Positions 52,301 to 62,661 of a DNA stretch of 64,000 nt are shown here, piece after piece. The notes under the pieces were generated by a model. That model worked only from the letters and a program-made list of their open reading frames with translations, was not told the origin of the DNA and searched no databases. Source of the DNA: JAAXIE01 sp965263155 (lineage in GTDB: Bacteria > Chloroflexota > Dehalococcoidia > Lucifugimonadales > JAAXIE01); assembly GCA_965263155.1 (NCBI GenBank), contig OZ253586.1, positions 2,914,001-2,978,000 on the forward strand, given 5' to 3'. How positions within the stretch are numbered: the stretch's first letter is position 1; each line of letters opens with the position of its first letter. Made by a program: the position numbers and the translations under genes.

Positions 52301-55300
52301 GAGATGAGCGTGACCGCCACCGACAGCGTGTCCTCGGCGTACAGGCCATCCGCATCCGTCACCCGCAGGGTGAACCCGAGCGCCGTCTCCGCCGCTAGGT
52401 CCGAGGGCGACGTGAACGCCGGCTGTTCCGCCGAGGCGTCCGAGAGAGTGACGCGCGGGGCGCCATCGTCGGCCTGCGACCACAAGTAGGTCAGCGTGTC
52501 GCCCGCATCCGGGTCCGTGCTCGCACTCCCGTCGAGCGTCACCCGGGCGCCCTGGCGCACCCTGGCCGGCGACGCCGACGCCTGTGCCACCGGCGCCTCG
52601 TTCACGTCCGAGAGCGTCACCAGCAAGGCCGCCGTCGCGCTCTGCGCGCCCGCCATGGAGCTTGCCGGCGCCGCCACCGCGACCGTCACCTCATACGTCC
52701 CGTCCCCGTCCGCATCGTCCGACGCCTCGAAGTCCTTCGCCGCAACCAGCGACAGCACACCCTCGGACGTCACCATGAACGCCGCGCCGTCCGCGCCGCC
52801 CTCCGCACCCGCCGGGATCGACCAGACCGCCGTCGCGCCGGTCCCCGTGTCCGAGGCCGCGAGCGCCGCAACCGCGGTCTCGCCCTCCGCGACTGTGAAC
52901 GGGCCCGCCGTCGTCACCGAGAGCGCCGGCTCGTTGACGTCCGATAGCGTCACCGAGAGAGCCGCCGTCGCGGTGTGCGCCCCCACCGTTACCGACACCG
53001 TCACCTCATACGTCCCGTCGCCGTCCGCATCGTCCGGCGCCTCGAAGTCCTTCGCCGCAACCAGCGACAGCACACCCTCGGACGTCAGCGTGAACGCCGC
53101 GCCGTCCGCGCCGCCCGCCGCACCCGCCGGGACCGACCACACCGCCTCACCGCCGGTCCCCGTATCGGAGGCCGCGAGCGTCGCCACCGCCGTTTTGCCC
53201 TCAGCGACCGTGAACGGACCCGGCGTCGTCACCCCGAGCGCGCCAGCCGCGACCGTGAACGACACCTCCAGCGAGCCCCGCTCATCGCCCCGGCCCCCGG
53301 AGTCCGCATACGCCGTCGCCCGCAGTGTGTAGGAGCCCACCGGCAGCGACGCGCCGTTCACACGGCCCGCCCCGTCGCCATAGAGCGACCACGGCGCCGC
53401 GTCGTCCGTCGCCGTCACCGCCTTCGCCCCTGTAAGCGCGAGCCGCACGCTCCCCGGCGCCGCCCCCGCGCCCATCTCAGCACGGATCCCGTAGCTCGAT
53501 GCCAGCAGCTCGCCCAGTTCCACCGTCGAGCCGTTGGCCAGCAACATCAAGTCCGCGTTCGTGCCCGCGTCCACCAGCGTGAACCCCGTCAGCGACGCAA
53601 CCTCCCGCTCGCTGTTCAGGATCGTCGCAACCGCCTCCGCGTCGCCCAGCACCGCCGCCCCGTTGTTCGCATCGCTCCCCGTCGGGCTGCTCAGCACCAG
53701 ACGGAACGTCTCGCCGCTGTCCTCCTCGCCGTCGTTCACGATCGGCACCAGCGCCGTCTGCTTCCGCGTCTCGCCCGGCGCAAACGTCACCGTCCCGCTC
53801 GTGGCCGTGTAGTCCGCCGGCGCCACCGCCGTGGCGTCCACGGTCGTGTATTGCACCGTCACAATCCCGGTCGCCGCCGGATCCAGCGTCACCAGGAAGC
53901 CGACCGACCCGTCGGCCTCGTTCACCGCCGTGTCAAGCACGTTCAGCGTCGGCGCACGGCTGTCCCACGTGAGCTCGGCCGACCACTCGCTCACGCCGCT
54001 GTTGCTGTAGGCGCGCACCCGCGCCGTAACCGGACCGCGACCCGACGGCAGCCTTACGCCCGTCGCCGTCTGCAGACTCCGGTCCTGGTTCGCCCGGTCG
54101 CTGTACCGCGTGCCGTGGCGCCACTCGACCAGGTACCCTGTCGCGCCGCTCACCGCGTCCCATGTCATGACGCGGTCCGACCCGATCGTCACACCGCCCG
54201 GCGCCGGCAGCACCGCATCCGCGGGACGGTCCACCAGGATCCGCACCAGGCCCGTGCCCTCCGAGACCGGACCCGACCGCGTATCGAAGAACGCGCTGTA
54301 CCAGACCTCGTGGTTGTAGACCACCGCGAAGGGCGCGCTCAGCAACGCATCGGCGCGCACGTCCGCCGCGTAGTCCTCCAGCGCCCGCGCCGTGACCGTC
54401 ACCTCGTACCAGTCGTTCTCGCTCCCCCCATAGATGGGGATGAAGTCGTTCGCCCGGTCCGGGAAGTTGGTCATGTCGTACACATCGCTCATGGTGAGGC
54501 GGTTGCCGTCCTCGTCGGTCCTGTAGCCGGTGCCTTCCACCTTGCAATCCAGGTTCGTGAACAGCGCCGGGGCGGTCTCCACCGGGCTCGCCCGCAGCCG
54601 CCCCGCCGGCGACTCGATGCGCCGCGGAATCACGCTGTAGGTGCGGTCGCAGGGCTTCAGCCGCACCCGGTATTTACCCGTATCCCCCATCCGGATGGTC
54701 AGCGCCGTCGTCGAGGCATCGTGCCACGCGCCGCCCTGCCAGACCTGCGCATCCACAAGGTCCCGGGCATAGGGGCTCGTGAGCGGCGTCTCCCCCGCCC
54801 GCGCCGTGCCGTACCAATGCGACTGCTTGCGCGCCGAGTCGAAGTCCGGCGAGAAGTCCAGGTCCACCCGGTGCCAGCTCCCCGCCTCCAGGCCGCTCAG
54901 CACCAGCTTCACGTCTTCCTTTCTCGTCAGACGGTACTCGGTGTGGCCCATCGTGCCCGTGCCGGTGTTCGTGTAACGCACGTAAAGCGGGTTGCCGTCC
55001 GGGTTGCGCACCTTGAAGCGCACCCACAGCGTCGAGTCGTCCGGCGTCTGCAGGTAGACGCCCTCCACCTCCGTCTCATCCAGCGTCGCCACGTTCGACC
55101 ACGGACCCGCCTTGCCGTTGATGTTGATGGCCCGCACCCGGTAGCGGTTCTCCCGGATCACCCCCGGCGCCAGAACCTGGTGCACGTAGCTGTGCGCGAA
55201 CCTGCCCGTGTTCGCCACCAGCGCGTACCAGTTCGTCTCGTCGTCGCACGTCGTCCGGCACACCTCGATCCGGTAGCCCTGGATCTGCGAGAACGTCGCG

Positions 55301-58300
55301 CTCACGCTGTCCACGGTGACCTTGTCGGTGGCGTTCGAGGGCCGGGTCCAGCTCAGCTCCGCCCGGCCGCTGTCGGTCGCCTTCACCTGCAGGACCTGCA
55401 CCGCCTTCGGGATCCCCGTCAGCCGCGCCGTCGGCGTCCCCGGCGCCGAGACCTCCTCGCCGTTGCCGTGCGCGTTCACCGCGCGCACCTCGAACTCGTG
55501 CGCCTTGCCGTTGGTCAAACCCTCCACCTGGTAGCTGTTCACGAGACCCACCGATTGCCAGGCGTTGAACGCGCCGCCATCGGTCTCGCGCCAGCGCACC
55601 TGGTAGCGCAGCACCGGGCTGTCGTTGACAACCGCCGTCCACGACAGCACCGCGAACGCGTTCCCCGTCCGCACCGACACATCCGGCGCCGCCGGCGGGC
55701 CGTCGTCGTCCGTCACCGTCAGCACGAGCTGCGGGTTCGCGCCCGCCGCGTTCACCCGGAACGGAAGCGTCCCGAACGCAAGCGTCAGCGTCTCGTTGCC
55801 CTCCACCGCGGCGTCGTCCTCGAACCTCAGCGTGAAGACCGCCTCCGTGGCGTCGGCCGCGAAGGTCACGCTCGACGGCACCGCCTCGTGCTCGTCCGCC
55901 CCGAGGTTCGCGCCCCGCGTCGCCGTGATCGGGACCACAACCTCGCGCTCCGGCGCCTGGCTCAGGCGCACCGTGACCGTGACCGAGGCGCCCTCCGGCG
56001 CCGAATCCGCCGCGTCGCCGAACGTCACCGACACGATCGGGTGGTCGTCGTCCAGAATCGTCAGCACGAACTCGTGGTGCGTCCCCGGCACGTAGCCCTC
56101 CGGCAGTTCCCCCAGGCCCAGCGTCAGGACGCGGTGAGGCTCGTCGTCCGTGTCGTTCACCGTCGTCACCGTGAAGCTCTTGGAGGTCTCGCCCGCGTTG
56201 AACGTGACGCTCTCCGGCACGCCGGCGTACTCGGCCGCGCCGAGCCCCGCGCCCCGCGTCGCCGTGATCTCCGCCGTGACCGTCGCGCCCGCCGCGGGCG
56301 CCTCGGCCAGCGTCAGGGTCACGGTCGCCGAGCCGCCCTCGGTGATCGAGACCGACGCCGCGCCGAACGACACCGCTATCCCTTCCCTCGGCGTGACCAT
56401 TACCTGGGCCACGGCGCCGTTGTGGTTGCTGTTCCGCCCCCGCATCTCGAAGGTGTACTCGGTGTCATTGGTGAGGCCCGTGACCGTGTGGCTGGTGGTC
56501 TCGCCGTCGCTGCCCGGGACCGCGGCCCAGCTGGTCCAGGGGCCGGTCCCGGCGCGCTGGCGGTACTGGTAGTCGCTGACCCAGATCTGGTCGTAGGTCG
56601 CCGGGTGGTCCCAGCTGAGCGTCGCCTCGGTGTCCCCCGGCCTTGCGGTGGGGTTCCGGGGAGCGCCCGGCGCGGCGTCGTCGTCCAGGATCAGCAGCGT
56701 CGCCGTCGACGGAGTGCCGATGGTGTAGTAGTCCGGGTTCGACGGGATGGTGAACTCGATCGTGGCGTGGTCCCCCGCCGTCGAGTTGCCGGTGGGCGTC
56801 ATGCTCATCGTGAGGCTCGTGGTCTGTCCTGCTTCGAAACTGAGTGGTGCGGCCGGCTGTCCGTCGACGGCGTTCAGCGCGAGTATGGGGAGCCTGGTCG
56901 TTGCCCCCGTGGCCAGGGCGTGCAGCGGGGAAGCTGCCCCCGGGATGTCGTATCCCCGCGAGAGCGTTCCGTCCAGAAACGCCGAGCCGTTCTCGACGAC
57001 CCTGGTGTCCCTCAGGCGGATGGTGAGTACGGGTGGGTCCTCGTCGTCGGCGAATGCGAGCTGGATGCCGTCGCCGATCTGGGCCCCGCCGAGCATGGCG
57101 GTCAGCGCCTCGGTCTCCGGCGGGCGATACAGGTCGCCCTGGCGCTGCGGGGCGCTGACGGCGAGCGTGCCGTTCGATTGCCCGGCGGTGATGGTGATGG
57201 TCGCGCTCCCGCTCGCGCCCTGGATGAGCCCGCTGGTGATCTCTTGGCCGCCCCACTCGAGGGTTATCGTCTGGTCCGTCTCGAACCGCACGCTGTTGGT
57301 GATCGAGATCCTGGCGGTCGCGGAAGCGCCGCCCTCGGTGAGCTCCGTCACCGCGCTGCCGTTGGAGCCGGTCAGGGTCAGCCTCCACTCCGCCACGTCG
57401 TCGTCCACCACCGTGATGACGGTCTCGCCGTTGGTCCCCGGCACGTAGCCATCCGGCAGCGTCCCCAGCTCCAGCGTGAGCTCTTCGTCCGGTTCGTCCA
57501 ACGTGTCGTCCGCCACCGCCACCGTGAAGTTCTTCACGGTCTCGCCCGCGGCGAACGTCACGCTCGCCGGCACGCCGGAATACTCGGTCGCGCCGAGTCC
57601 CGCGCCGGGCGTCGCCGTGATCGGCACCGTGACCGTCACTCCCGTCGCCGGCGCCTCGCCCAGCGTCAGCGTGACGGTGGTCGAGCTGCCCTCGGTGATC
57701 GATGCCGACGCCGCGACGAAGGAGACCGCAACGCCGACCCTCGGCGTCACGCTCACCGATGCATCGGCCCCGTCCCCCGCGACGTTCTCCGCCCGCACCT
57801 CGTAGGTGTACTCGGTCTCGTTGGTCAGGCCCGTGAACTTGTGGCTTGTGGTCGTGCCGTCGCTGTTCGGGACCATCGCCCAGGAGCCGAACGAGCCTGT
57901 CCCCTCCTTCACCCGGTACTCGTAGCGCAATATGGGCTGGCCGTGGTCCGGCGTGGGCGCCGGCGGCGCATTCCATCTCAGGGTCGCCTCGGTGTTGCCC
58001 GCCTGCGCGCGCAGGTCCCCGACCGCGAGCGGCGGCGTGTCGTCGTCCCGCACGATGATGGTCACCGTCTTGGGGGTGCCGAGGGTGTAGGGGATATCCG
58101 TGCTCGTCTCGAGGGTGAATGTCACCGTGCGTGCGCCGTCGTTCTGGGTGGTGTTCTCGACAGCGGTCAGCGTGACGGTGGCGGTCAGTTCGCTCCCGGC
58201 CAGCACTACCCGGTCGGGTAGCGTCCCGCTGAGGGCGCTGTCGCCGTCGGCGATGGTGAACCTGAGCGCTCCGGGAGCCGGGTAGCGGACGGAGAGCTCG

Positions 58301-61300
58301 ATGTCGATGCCGATCGTGTCGCCCTCGTTCACCGACTCCGGGGCGTCGGTGATCCGCGCCACGGGCGGGCTCTCGTCCTCGATGCGGCGGAGCTGCTGGA
58401 TGGTCCCGATGACGGCGTCCTCCCACTTGGCGGTGAGGTCAGCGGTGAAGGGGATATAGATCGGGATTGGGTCGTTGTTGTGCGCGCTGATGACGAGGCT
58501 GCCGCTCGACGCTCCGGCCAGGATGGTGATGGTCGAGGTGTTGCCCGCGCCCTGGATCCGGCCGCCCACCAGCGTGCGGCCGCCCCACTCCAGGGTGATC
58601 GTCTGGTCGGCGCCGAACGTGGCCTGACCGGCGTTGGTGATGGTCACCGTCGCGGTCGCCGGATCGCCGCCCTCGGTGAGCCCGGTCACGTCGCCGCCGC
58701 CGTCGCGCAGCGTGAAGCTCCACGCCGGCGCGAGCAGCGTCAGCGTGTCACTGGCCTCACCGCCGCCGCCGACGTCGTTCACGGCGCGGACCTCGAACGT
58801 GTATTCTTCGCCCGGATCCAGGCCCTCCAGCGTGTGGCTGGTCTCGTTGGCCTCACCCGGGGCGCTGTCCGAGATCGAGGTCCATGGGAGGGAGGAGATA
58901 GTGCTAATCGCCAGTGGGACCATATCGTCCTCGCTCCAGCTGAGGCCGGCGCCGGTCCAGGTGAGGGCGCCCGCCGAGTGGGTTGCGTCCGCGAAGGGGA
59001 ACGAGAGCCCGCCCACGTCGAGCGTCAGGTCGGCGAGCGACGCCGCGGTGATGGTGCTCCTGTTGGTTATGAGTCTTAACTGCCCGCCAATGAGATCTAT
59101 TGTGTCGATCAGGTAGTCCACCGAGTCATAGGAGAAAGCATTGTCGGTCAGAAGTTCGCCTGGCTCGCATCCCTGATTGGTCGAGGTGTCGCATCCCAGG
59201 AAGTTGGAGCCCAGGTCCTTGACCGTGAGCGTTGCCGACCATATGGGCGCCCCGTAGCGCACCTCGTGCCTGGTTATGGCGCTGCCGTTGGCCCAGGTGC
59301 CGCCGCTCCACTGGAGATCCACCTCGCCGAATGTCGAAGTGTTCGAGGCGGTCAGAGACGCCACGGCCTCCGGAGCGGTGGCCGGGAGGTTGTTGGTGAC
59401 CGTCGTTTCGGGGAGCGATGCCGCCTCGTTGTCCGCCGCGTCCTTGATCGGGTTGGTCCCCGGCTTCGAATAGGCGACGGTCAGGGTGTCGCCGGGGCGG
59501 AAGGCCGAGGCGAGCGTGAGCGTGACGGCGCTGCCGGAAATCGCGACCGTGTCCACGCCGCGGTTGTTCCCGCCGACCTTGACGGTGAAGGCGGACGTCG
59601 CCGGCTGCGTTGTGTTGAGCGCTTCGCTGTAGGTCAGCACCACTTCGTCGGTGTCGTTGGTCCCCGCGCTCACAAACGCCGGCGCGGTGTTGTCCACGAG
59701 GCTGACGGTCGTCGCGGACACCGCGGCGATGCCGTTGCCGGGCACGTCGGTGACCGCGTCCGCGGCCAGCTCGACCGTGATATTGGTGTCGGTACTCAGA
59801 AGCGCCGTCGTCAGCGTGATCTCGACCTTGGTGCTGTTGGCCGAGTCGATCGCGGCCCCCGTCGTGGTCTGGTCCGTGCCGCCCTTCTTCACCGTGATCT
59901 TGGTGTTGTCGACCGTGCCGATGGCCTCGCTGAAGGTGAGGACCACCTTCGTGAGGTCGCCCGAGGCGTTTGCGCTCGACAGCGTCGGCTTCACGCCGTC
60001 GACCTTGTGGTTGGCGGAGGCCGCAAGACCCGTATGCGTTAACACCGCGGTCTGGCCGAGTGGACCGACGATCAGGTAGGTTGATCTGGTTATGGTCCCG
60101 CTCGGCACGGAGACGCCGTCGCCGTCTTCGTCGTTTTCGACGACCGTGTACGTGCACACCAGGTCCTTGGTCGGCGGCGTCCCACTGTCGCAATTCACCT
60201 CCTTAGTATCTCCTGTCCCTACCCTGAGGGCGAGGTATGGGTCAGAGCCGCTGCCGCTGAATGCGATGTTCTTGTCGAACGTCACCGTCACGACGATGTC
60301 CTCGCCGATGATGTAGGTGTTGGCGGTGGCCGGGGTCGAGGTGATGGCGACCGAATCGATCGACGGCGGCGCGTCGGGCGTTGCGGTCGGCTCGTTCGAT
60401 CCGGCGCCCTCGCCGTCCGAGCTCACCCCCCGGACCTGGACGGTGTACTGCGTGCCGTTGGTGAGACTTCCGATCGTGGCCGAGCCGCCGGTGTTCGACG
60501 CCGCGGCGCTGGTGTCGGTCCACGTAGCTGGATAGGTACCGCCCGTGGTCTGCTTGATCCGGTAGTCGAATCTCGTGATGTTCGAAGTGCCGTGGTCCGC
60601 AATCGTCCATGTCAGCTCGATGGACTCGTTCTTCGCGGCCGCGGTCAGGACGGGGGCCCCTGGAGCGGTGGCATCGTTGTCCGTGACGGTCACATCGACG
60701 CTGTCGACCATCAGGGAAGTGGGATAGTCGGTGGAGTCGGCGGTCGTCGAGACCGAGTGCGTGATGGTGACGGTCTCTTCGTCTTCGTCGATAGAGTCGT
60801 CCACGGCCGTGACGGTGACCGTCTGGGCGGCGCTCCAATTTGCGGTGCCGAAGGTGAGCGTTGTGGCGCTGAGGCTGATGTCGGCGCTGGTCTCGGTGAC
60901 CGCAATGGTAACGTCACCGGTCGGGGCAGTATCCAGGACAACGGTGTAGGTGTCGGTGGCGCCCCCCTCAGTGACTTCCAGGGTGGTCTCTGAAATAGTC
61001 ACGCCGGGGGGCACGGGAACCGTCTCGCCCCTGACCTCGATCATCCTTTTCCCGCTGAGTTGTGCCCACGTCCCGCCCGCCATCATTTGGTGGCGGGCTA
61101 CATTGCTCAGTGACCAGCCTGCCGCGCCGCCGCTGTCCTCGTCGTCGCTGTTGGTATAAGCGACAGCGATAGCGCTTGTGTTGTCATTCGCCCGCTCGAT
61201 GACAAAGAAGTAGGTTGTGCTCGCCGCAAGCGTGGGGCACGGGTCCGTTGTGGGAGCGCTGAAGGTATGCAGCCCGGAGGAGGCGAAGCTCGCCGGGTCG

Positions 61301-62661
61301 TCCAGGGTGCAGAGAACAGTGGTGGGAAGCACGACACCGCCTTCGTTCGCGTCGCGCAGACTGGCCGTCAGCTCGCTTCCCGCGGTTGAAGTGTCAGCGA
61401 TGGTACGGAAGTTGATGCCGATGGAGCTCAGCGTGTAGCCGGCGGCGCTGGCGCCGGTGGTGAATCCCTGAGCGAAGCTGATGCCCGTGGAAGTCAGATG
61501 TCCACCAGTACTGGTGGCGAAGGCGGTCTGACCCGTGTTCTTGACCAGGATGACCCCCGGCGGGTCGTCGTTGTCCGTGATTGCCACATCGACGCTGCCG
61601 AGCGACAGGGTAGTGGGGTAGTTCGTGGTGTCGCCTGACATTGAGACAGCGTGCGTGATGGTGACGGTCTCGTTGTCGTCGTCGATAGAGTCGTCCACGG
61701 CTGTGACGGTAACAGTCTGGGCCATACTCCAGGTCGTGGTGGTGAAAGCAAGAGATGCGGGGGCGACGGTGATGTCGTCGCCGGTCTCGGTGACAGTAAT
61801 CGTCACGGTGCCGGCGCTCGGAGCAGTATCCAGCACAACGGTGTAGGTGTCGGTCGTTGTTCCCTCCTCAGCGACGGTTAGGTCGGTCTCTGAAATAGTC
61901 ACGCCGGGCGTGGCGACCGCGTTGAATCCCTTGACCTCCATTAACATCGCGTTGGCAGAGGCGTGCCACAATGAGGTTGCCTGCTGGTAGAACGCGGCAG
62001 CATCCGCCAATGACCAGCCCGCCGCGCCGCCGCTGTCCTCTGAGCTGACATTGGTTGTTTCCACTACGACAGAGGTTCCAGCGCTGTTCACTAGCGTGAC
62101 GACACCGAAATAGGTCGTGCTCGCCGCAAGCGTGGGACAGCGTGTGCCCGACGAGGGCGCGTCAAAGGTATGCACGCCCGAGGAGCTGAAGGTCGCCGGG
62201 TCGGTGAGGGTACACAGCACATCGCCGGCATCGCCGCTGTTGTCCGCGTTCAGCGTCACCGTCACTTCGGCAGCGGCCGTGGAGGTATCGGCGATGGTGT
62301 CGAAGTTGATGCCGATCGAATCGAGCGTATAGCCGGAGGCGTTGGTGCCGCTGGTGAATGCCTGGGAAAACGCTGGGAACGATGAGGAGAGATTTTGATT
62401 GTTGAAGATGGTCTGCCCCGTGTTGCTGACGAGGGTTATGACGGTTTGCTGGGCGATGGCCGGGGTGGCCATCAAGAGAAGCATGCCGCAGAGGGCCAGC
62501 GCCAGCAGGGCAAACCTGCTGGCGCGCAGCAATGGGGTGGGACGCGCCGAGGAAAGGGCCCGTGGCTCAGAGTGGGGCAGGATTGCCCGCGGCACCCACG
62601 GCAGGGCTGCCAGGGTTGCCTTCGCTCCGCGGAGATCCATTCGCTTCACTAGGTTCGACAT
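49357..62661 (-). CDS. Giant secreted multidomain adhesin (about 4,434 residues)
   Basis: ATG 62661 is preferred over 62715 because GGAGG lies upstream. A signal peptide with a hydrophobic core at about 50-68 ends ATPAIAQ (cleavage near 70). Domains in order: two choice-of-anchor-like blocks (TGQTIFNNQ, TGQTAFATS), each followed by a Calx-beta-like repeat (about 70-650); FN3 (about 670-760); two SwmB-like repeats (about 890-1090); many alternating Calx-beta (SVSITEGGSATVTLTLAEAP) and FN3 domains (about 1100-3000); two cadherin-type repeats (3150-3350); a PKD/REJ-like domain (3365-3455); another Calx-beta; a cadherin-like beta sandwich (3690-3780); four Ig-like/FN3 units (GAPTISGTPQVEQTL, 3790-4325); and a C-terminal beta domain. 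No LPXTG, type IX or autotransporter end is visible. The likely role is Ca-dependent surface attachment. Confidence 0.9.
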   Translation of the reverse strand: MSNLVKRMDLRGAKATLAALPWVPRAILPHSEPRALSSARPTPLLRASRFALLALALCGMLLLMATPAIAQQTVITLVSNTGQTIFNNQNLSSSFPAFSQAFTSGTNASGYTLDSIGINFDTIADTSTAAAEVTVTLNADNSGDAGDVLCTLTDPATFSSSGVHTFDAPSSGTRCPTLAASTTYFGVVTLVNSAGTSVVVETTNVSSEDSGGAAGWSLADAAAFYQQATSLWHASANAMLMEVKGFNAVATPGVTISETDLTVAEEGTTTDTYTVVLDTAPSAGTVTITVTETGDDITVAPASLAFTTTTWSMAQTVTVTAVDDSIDDDNETVTITHAVSMSGDTTNYPTTLSLGSVDVAITDNDDPPGVILVKNTGQTAFATSTGGHLTSTGISFAQGFTTGASAAGYTLSSIGINFRTIADTSTAGSELTASLRDANEGGVVLPTTVLCTLDDPASFASSGLHTFSAPTTDPCPTLAASTTYFFVIERANDNTSAIAVAYTNSDDEDSGGAAGWSLSNVARHQMMAGGTWAQLSGKRMIEVRGETVPVPPGVTISETTLEVTEGGATDTYTVVLDTAPTGDVTIAVTETSADISLSATTLTFGTANWSAAQTVTVTAVDDSIDEDEETVTITHSVSTTADSTDYPTSLMVDSVDVTVTDNDATAPGAPVLTAAAKNESIELTWTIADHGTSNITRFDYRIKQTTGGTYPATWTDTSAAASNTGGSATIGSLTNGTQYTVQVRGVSSDGEGAGSNEPTATPDAPPSIDSVAITSTPATANTYIIGEDIVVTVTFDKNIAFSGSGSDPYLALRVGTGDTKEVNCDSGTPPTKDLVCTYTVVENDEDGDGVSVPSGTITRSTYLIVGPLGQTAVLTHTGLAASANHKVDGVKPTLSSANASGDLTKVVLTFSEAIGTVDNTKITVKKGGTDQTTTGAAIDSANSTKVEITLTTALLSTDTNITVELAADAVTDVPGNGIAAVSATTVSLVDNTAPAFVSAGTNDTDEVVLTYSEALNTTQPATSAFTVKVGGNNRGVDTVAISGSAVTLTLASAFRPGDTLTVAYSKPGTNPIKDAADNEAASLPETTVTNNLPATAPEAVASLTASNTSTFGEVDLQWSGGTWANGSAITRHEVRYGAPIWSATLTVKDLGSNFLGCDTSTNQGCEPGELLTDNAFSYDSVDYLIDTIDLIGGQLRLITNRSTITAASLADLTLDVGGLSFPFADATHSAGALTWTGAGLSWSEDDMVPLAISTISSLPWTSISDSAPGEANETSHTLEGLDPGEEYTFEVRAVNDVGGGGEASDTLTLLAPAWSFTLRDGGGDVTGLTEGGDPATATVTITNAGQATFGADQTITLEWGGRTLVGGRIQGAGNTSTITILAGASSGSLVISAHNNDPIPIYIPFTADLTAKWEDAVIGTIQQLRRIEDESPPVARITDAPESVNEGDTIGIDIELSVRYPAPGALRFTIADGDSALSGTLPDRVVLAGSELTATVTLTAVENTTQNDGARTVTFTLETSTDIPYTLGTPKTVTIIVRDDDTPPLAVGDLRAQAGNTEATLRWNAPPAPTPDHGQPILRYEYRVKEGTGSFGSWAMVPNSDGTTTSHKFTGLTNETEYTYEVRAENVAGDGADASVSVTPRVGVAVSFVAASASITEGSSTTVTLTLGEAPATGVTVTVPITATPGAGLGATEYSGVPASVTFAAGETVKNFTVAVADDTLDEPDEELTLELGTLPDGYVPGTNGETVITVVDDDVAEWRLTLTGSNGSAVTELTEGGASATARISITNSVRFETDQTITLEWGGQEITSGLIQGASGSATITITAGQSNGTLAVSAPQRQGDLYRPPETEALTAMLGGAQIGDGIQLAFADDEDPPVLTIRLRDTRVVENGSAFLDGTLSRGYDIPGAASPLHALATGATTRLPILALNAVDGQPAAPLSFEAGQTTSLTMSMTPTGNSTAGDHATIEFTIPSNPDYYTIGTPSTATLLILDDDAAPGAPRNPTARPGDTEATLSWDHPATYDQIWVSDYQYRQRAGTGPWTSWAAVPGSDGETTSHTVTGLTNDTEYTFEMRGRNSNHNGAVAQVMVTPREGIAVSFGAASVSITEGGSATVTLTLAEAPAAGATVTAEITATRGAGLGAAEYAGVPESVTFNAGETSKSFTVTTVNDTDDEPHRVLTLGLGELPEGYVPGTHHEFVLTILDDDHPIVSVTFGDAADSAPEGASVTVTVRLSQAPEREVVVPITATRGANLGADEHEAVPSSVTFAADATEAVFTLRFEDDAAVEGNETLTLAFGTLPFRVNAAGANPQLVLTVTDDDGPPAAPDVSVRTGNAFAVLSWTAVVNDSPVLRYQVRWRETDGGAFNAWQSVGLVNSYQVEGLTNGKAHEFEVRAVNAHGNGEEVSAPGTPTARLTGIPKAVQVLQVKATDSGRAELSWTRPSNATDKVTVDSVSATFSQIQGYRIEVCRTTCDDETNWYALVANTGRFAHSYVHQVLAPGVIRENRYRVRAININGKAGPWSNVATLDETEVEGVYLQTPDDSTLWVRFKVRNPDGNPLYVRYTNTGTGTMGHTEYRLTRKEDVKLVLSGLEAGSWHRVDLDFSPDFDSARKQSHWYGTARAGETPLTSPYARDLVDAQVWQGGAWHDASTTALTIRMGDTGKYRVRLKPCDRTYSVIPRRIESPAGRLRASPVETAPALFTNLDCKVEGTGYRTDEDGNRLTMSDVYDMTNFPDRANDFIPIYGGSENDWYEVTVTARALEDYAADVRADALLSAPFAVVYNHEVWYSAFFDTRSGPVSEGTGLVRILVDRPADAVLPAPGGVTIGSDRVMTWDAVSGATGYLVEWRHGTRYSDRANQDRSLQTATGVRLPSGRGPVTARVRAYSNSGVSEWSAELTWDSRAPTLNVLDTAVNEADGSVGFLVTLDPAATGIVTVQYTTVDATAVAPADYTATSGTVTFAPGETRKQTALVPIVNDGEEDSGETFRLVLSSPTGSDANNGAAVLGDAEAVATILNSEREVASLTGFTLVDAGTNADLMLLANGSTVELGELLASSYGIRAEMGAGAAPGSVRLALTGAKAVTATDDAAPWSLYGDGAGRVNGASLPVGSYTLRATAYADSGGRGDERGSLEVSFTVAAGALGVTTPGPFTVAEGKTAVATLAASDTGTGGEAVWSVPAGAAGGADGAAFTLTSEGVLSLVAAKDFEAPDDADGDGTYEVTVSVTVGAHTATAALSVTLSDVNEPALSVTTAGPFTVAEGETAVAALAASDTGTGATAVWSIPAGAEGGADGAAFMVTSEGVLSLVAAKDFEASDDADGDGTYEVTVAVAAPASSMAGAQSATAALLVTLSDVNEAPVAQASASPARVRQGARVTLDGSASTDPDAGDTLTYLWSQADDGAPRVTLSDASAEQPAFTSPSDLAAETALGFTLRVTDADGLYAEDTLSVAVTLISEVSISAASNYAAEGAEAVFRLTRAGSARAALTVPVTVEETGEMLGTAAPADATFAAGARETELRVPTAADAAQETDSRVTARLASGSGWQLADGAATASVTVLDDDAAPVTETAAADVTIWSADMTVVEYSSRSIGAGSADLFSNQIGRAGLRAKYLWYDPSERVLRLGFDAGLYDAEPLTLHVGDVSLGFPENPGGDASFTLEGVDLSWTDGETLEARISKPSASAVSTDATLASLGVEGATLSPAFDARVLLYWAVADAGAETVSVSAQANDDGATVAYGPAADADAELAEHQVAAPTGGEILVVVTVTAEDGTVRRYRVVVAPTAAESNTAPTGAPTISGTPQVEQTLAANTSSITDEDGLTNVTFEYQWLAGGTDIAGATGSRYLLTSSEQGQTIQVRVTFTDDADNEETLTSVATVPVAAAPNREATGAPTISGTPQVGETLTADTSAIADENGLDDVSYSYQWIASDGNSDTVIEEATGPTYIPSVSDVGKTITVRVTFTDDADNRETLNSEATGAVAATVPTTPQSLTVATGDQEQRLDVSWQAPSSNGGSDVTGYKVQWKESPDSWDTETDVSETTVTGTTHTITSLTGGVEYAVRVIATNVAGDGPASTEARATPADSPTSGEEGTETVESDSTAAWTATLTVGVSGSGSEAVWGYSWFLDGMGTLDERTYSEGDQTIEVMAILMSNGFVAFNVRPHPSVDFVLTVDGTEFASADASEVKSQTLISYVWATTLDWAEDDRVALSLTLKDTDSAEQSEPAENTSATGLPTISGTPQVGQDLTADTSAIADEDGLTNVSYRYQWMTGGSDIDGATGASYELTSSEQGQTITVRVTFTDDRDNAETLTSEATVAVAQAPAPLTVSLENAATSHNGTDVFTFEIRFSEQFGLSYKTLRDHAFTVVGGEVKGAQRMDRDSDTPNIRWLITVGPDGNGDVAVTLPATTDCAADGAICTEDGRMLSNSLELTVSGPGQ

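Noticed and set aside
52975..58221. A 1,748-codon open frame on the plus strand
   Set aside because: It lies wholly antisense to the giant adhesin, is made almost only of Arg, His, Pro and Ala, and has no domain. It is a by-product of the GC-rich codon pattern on the other strand.
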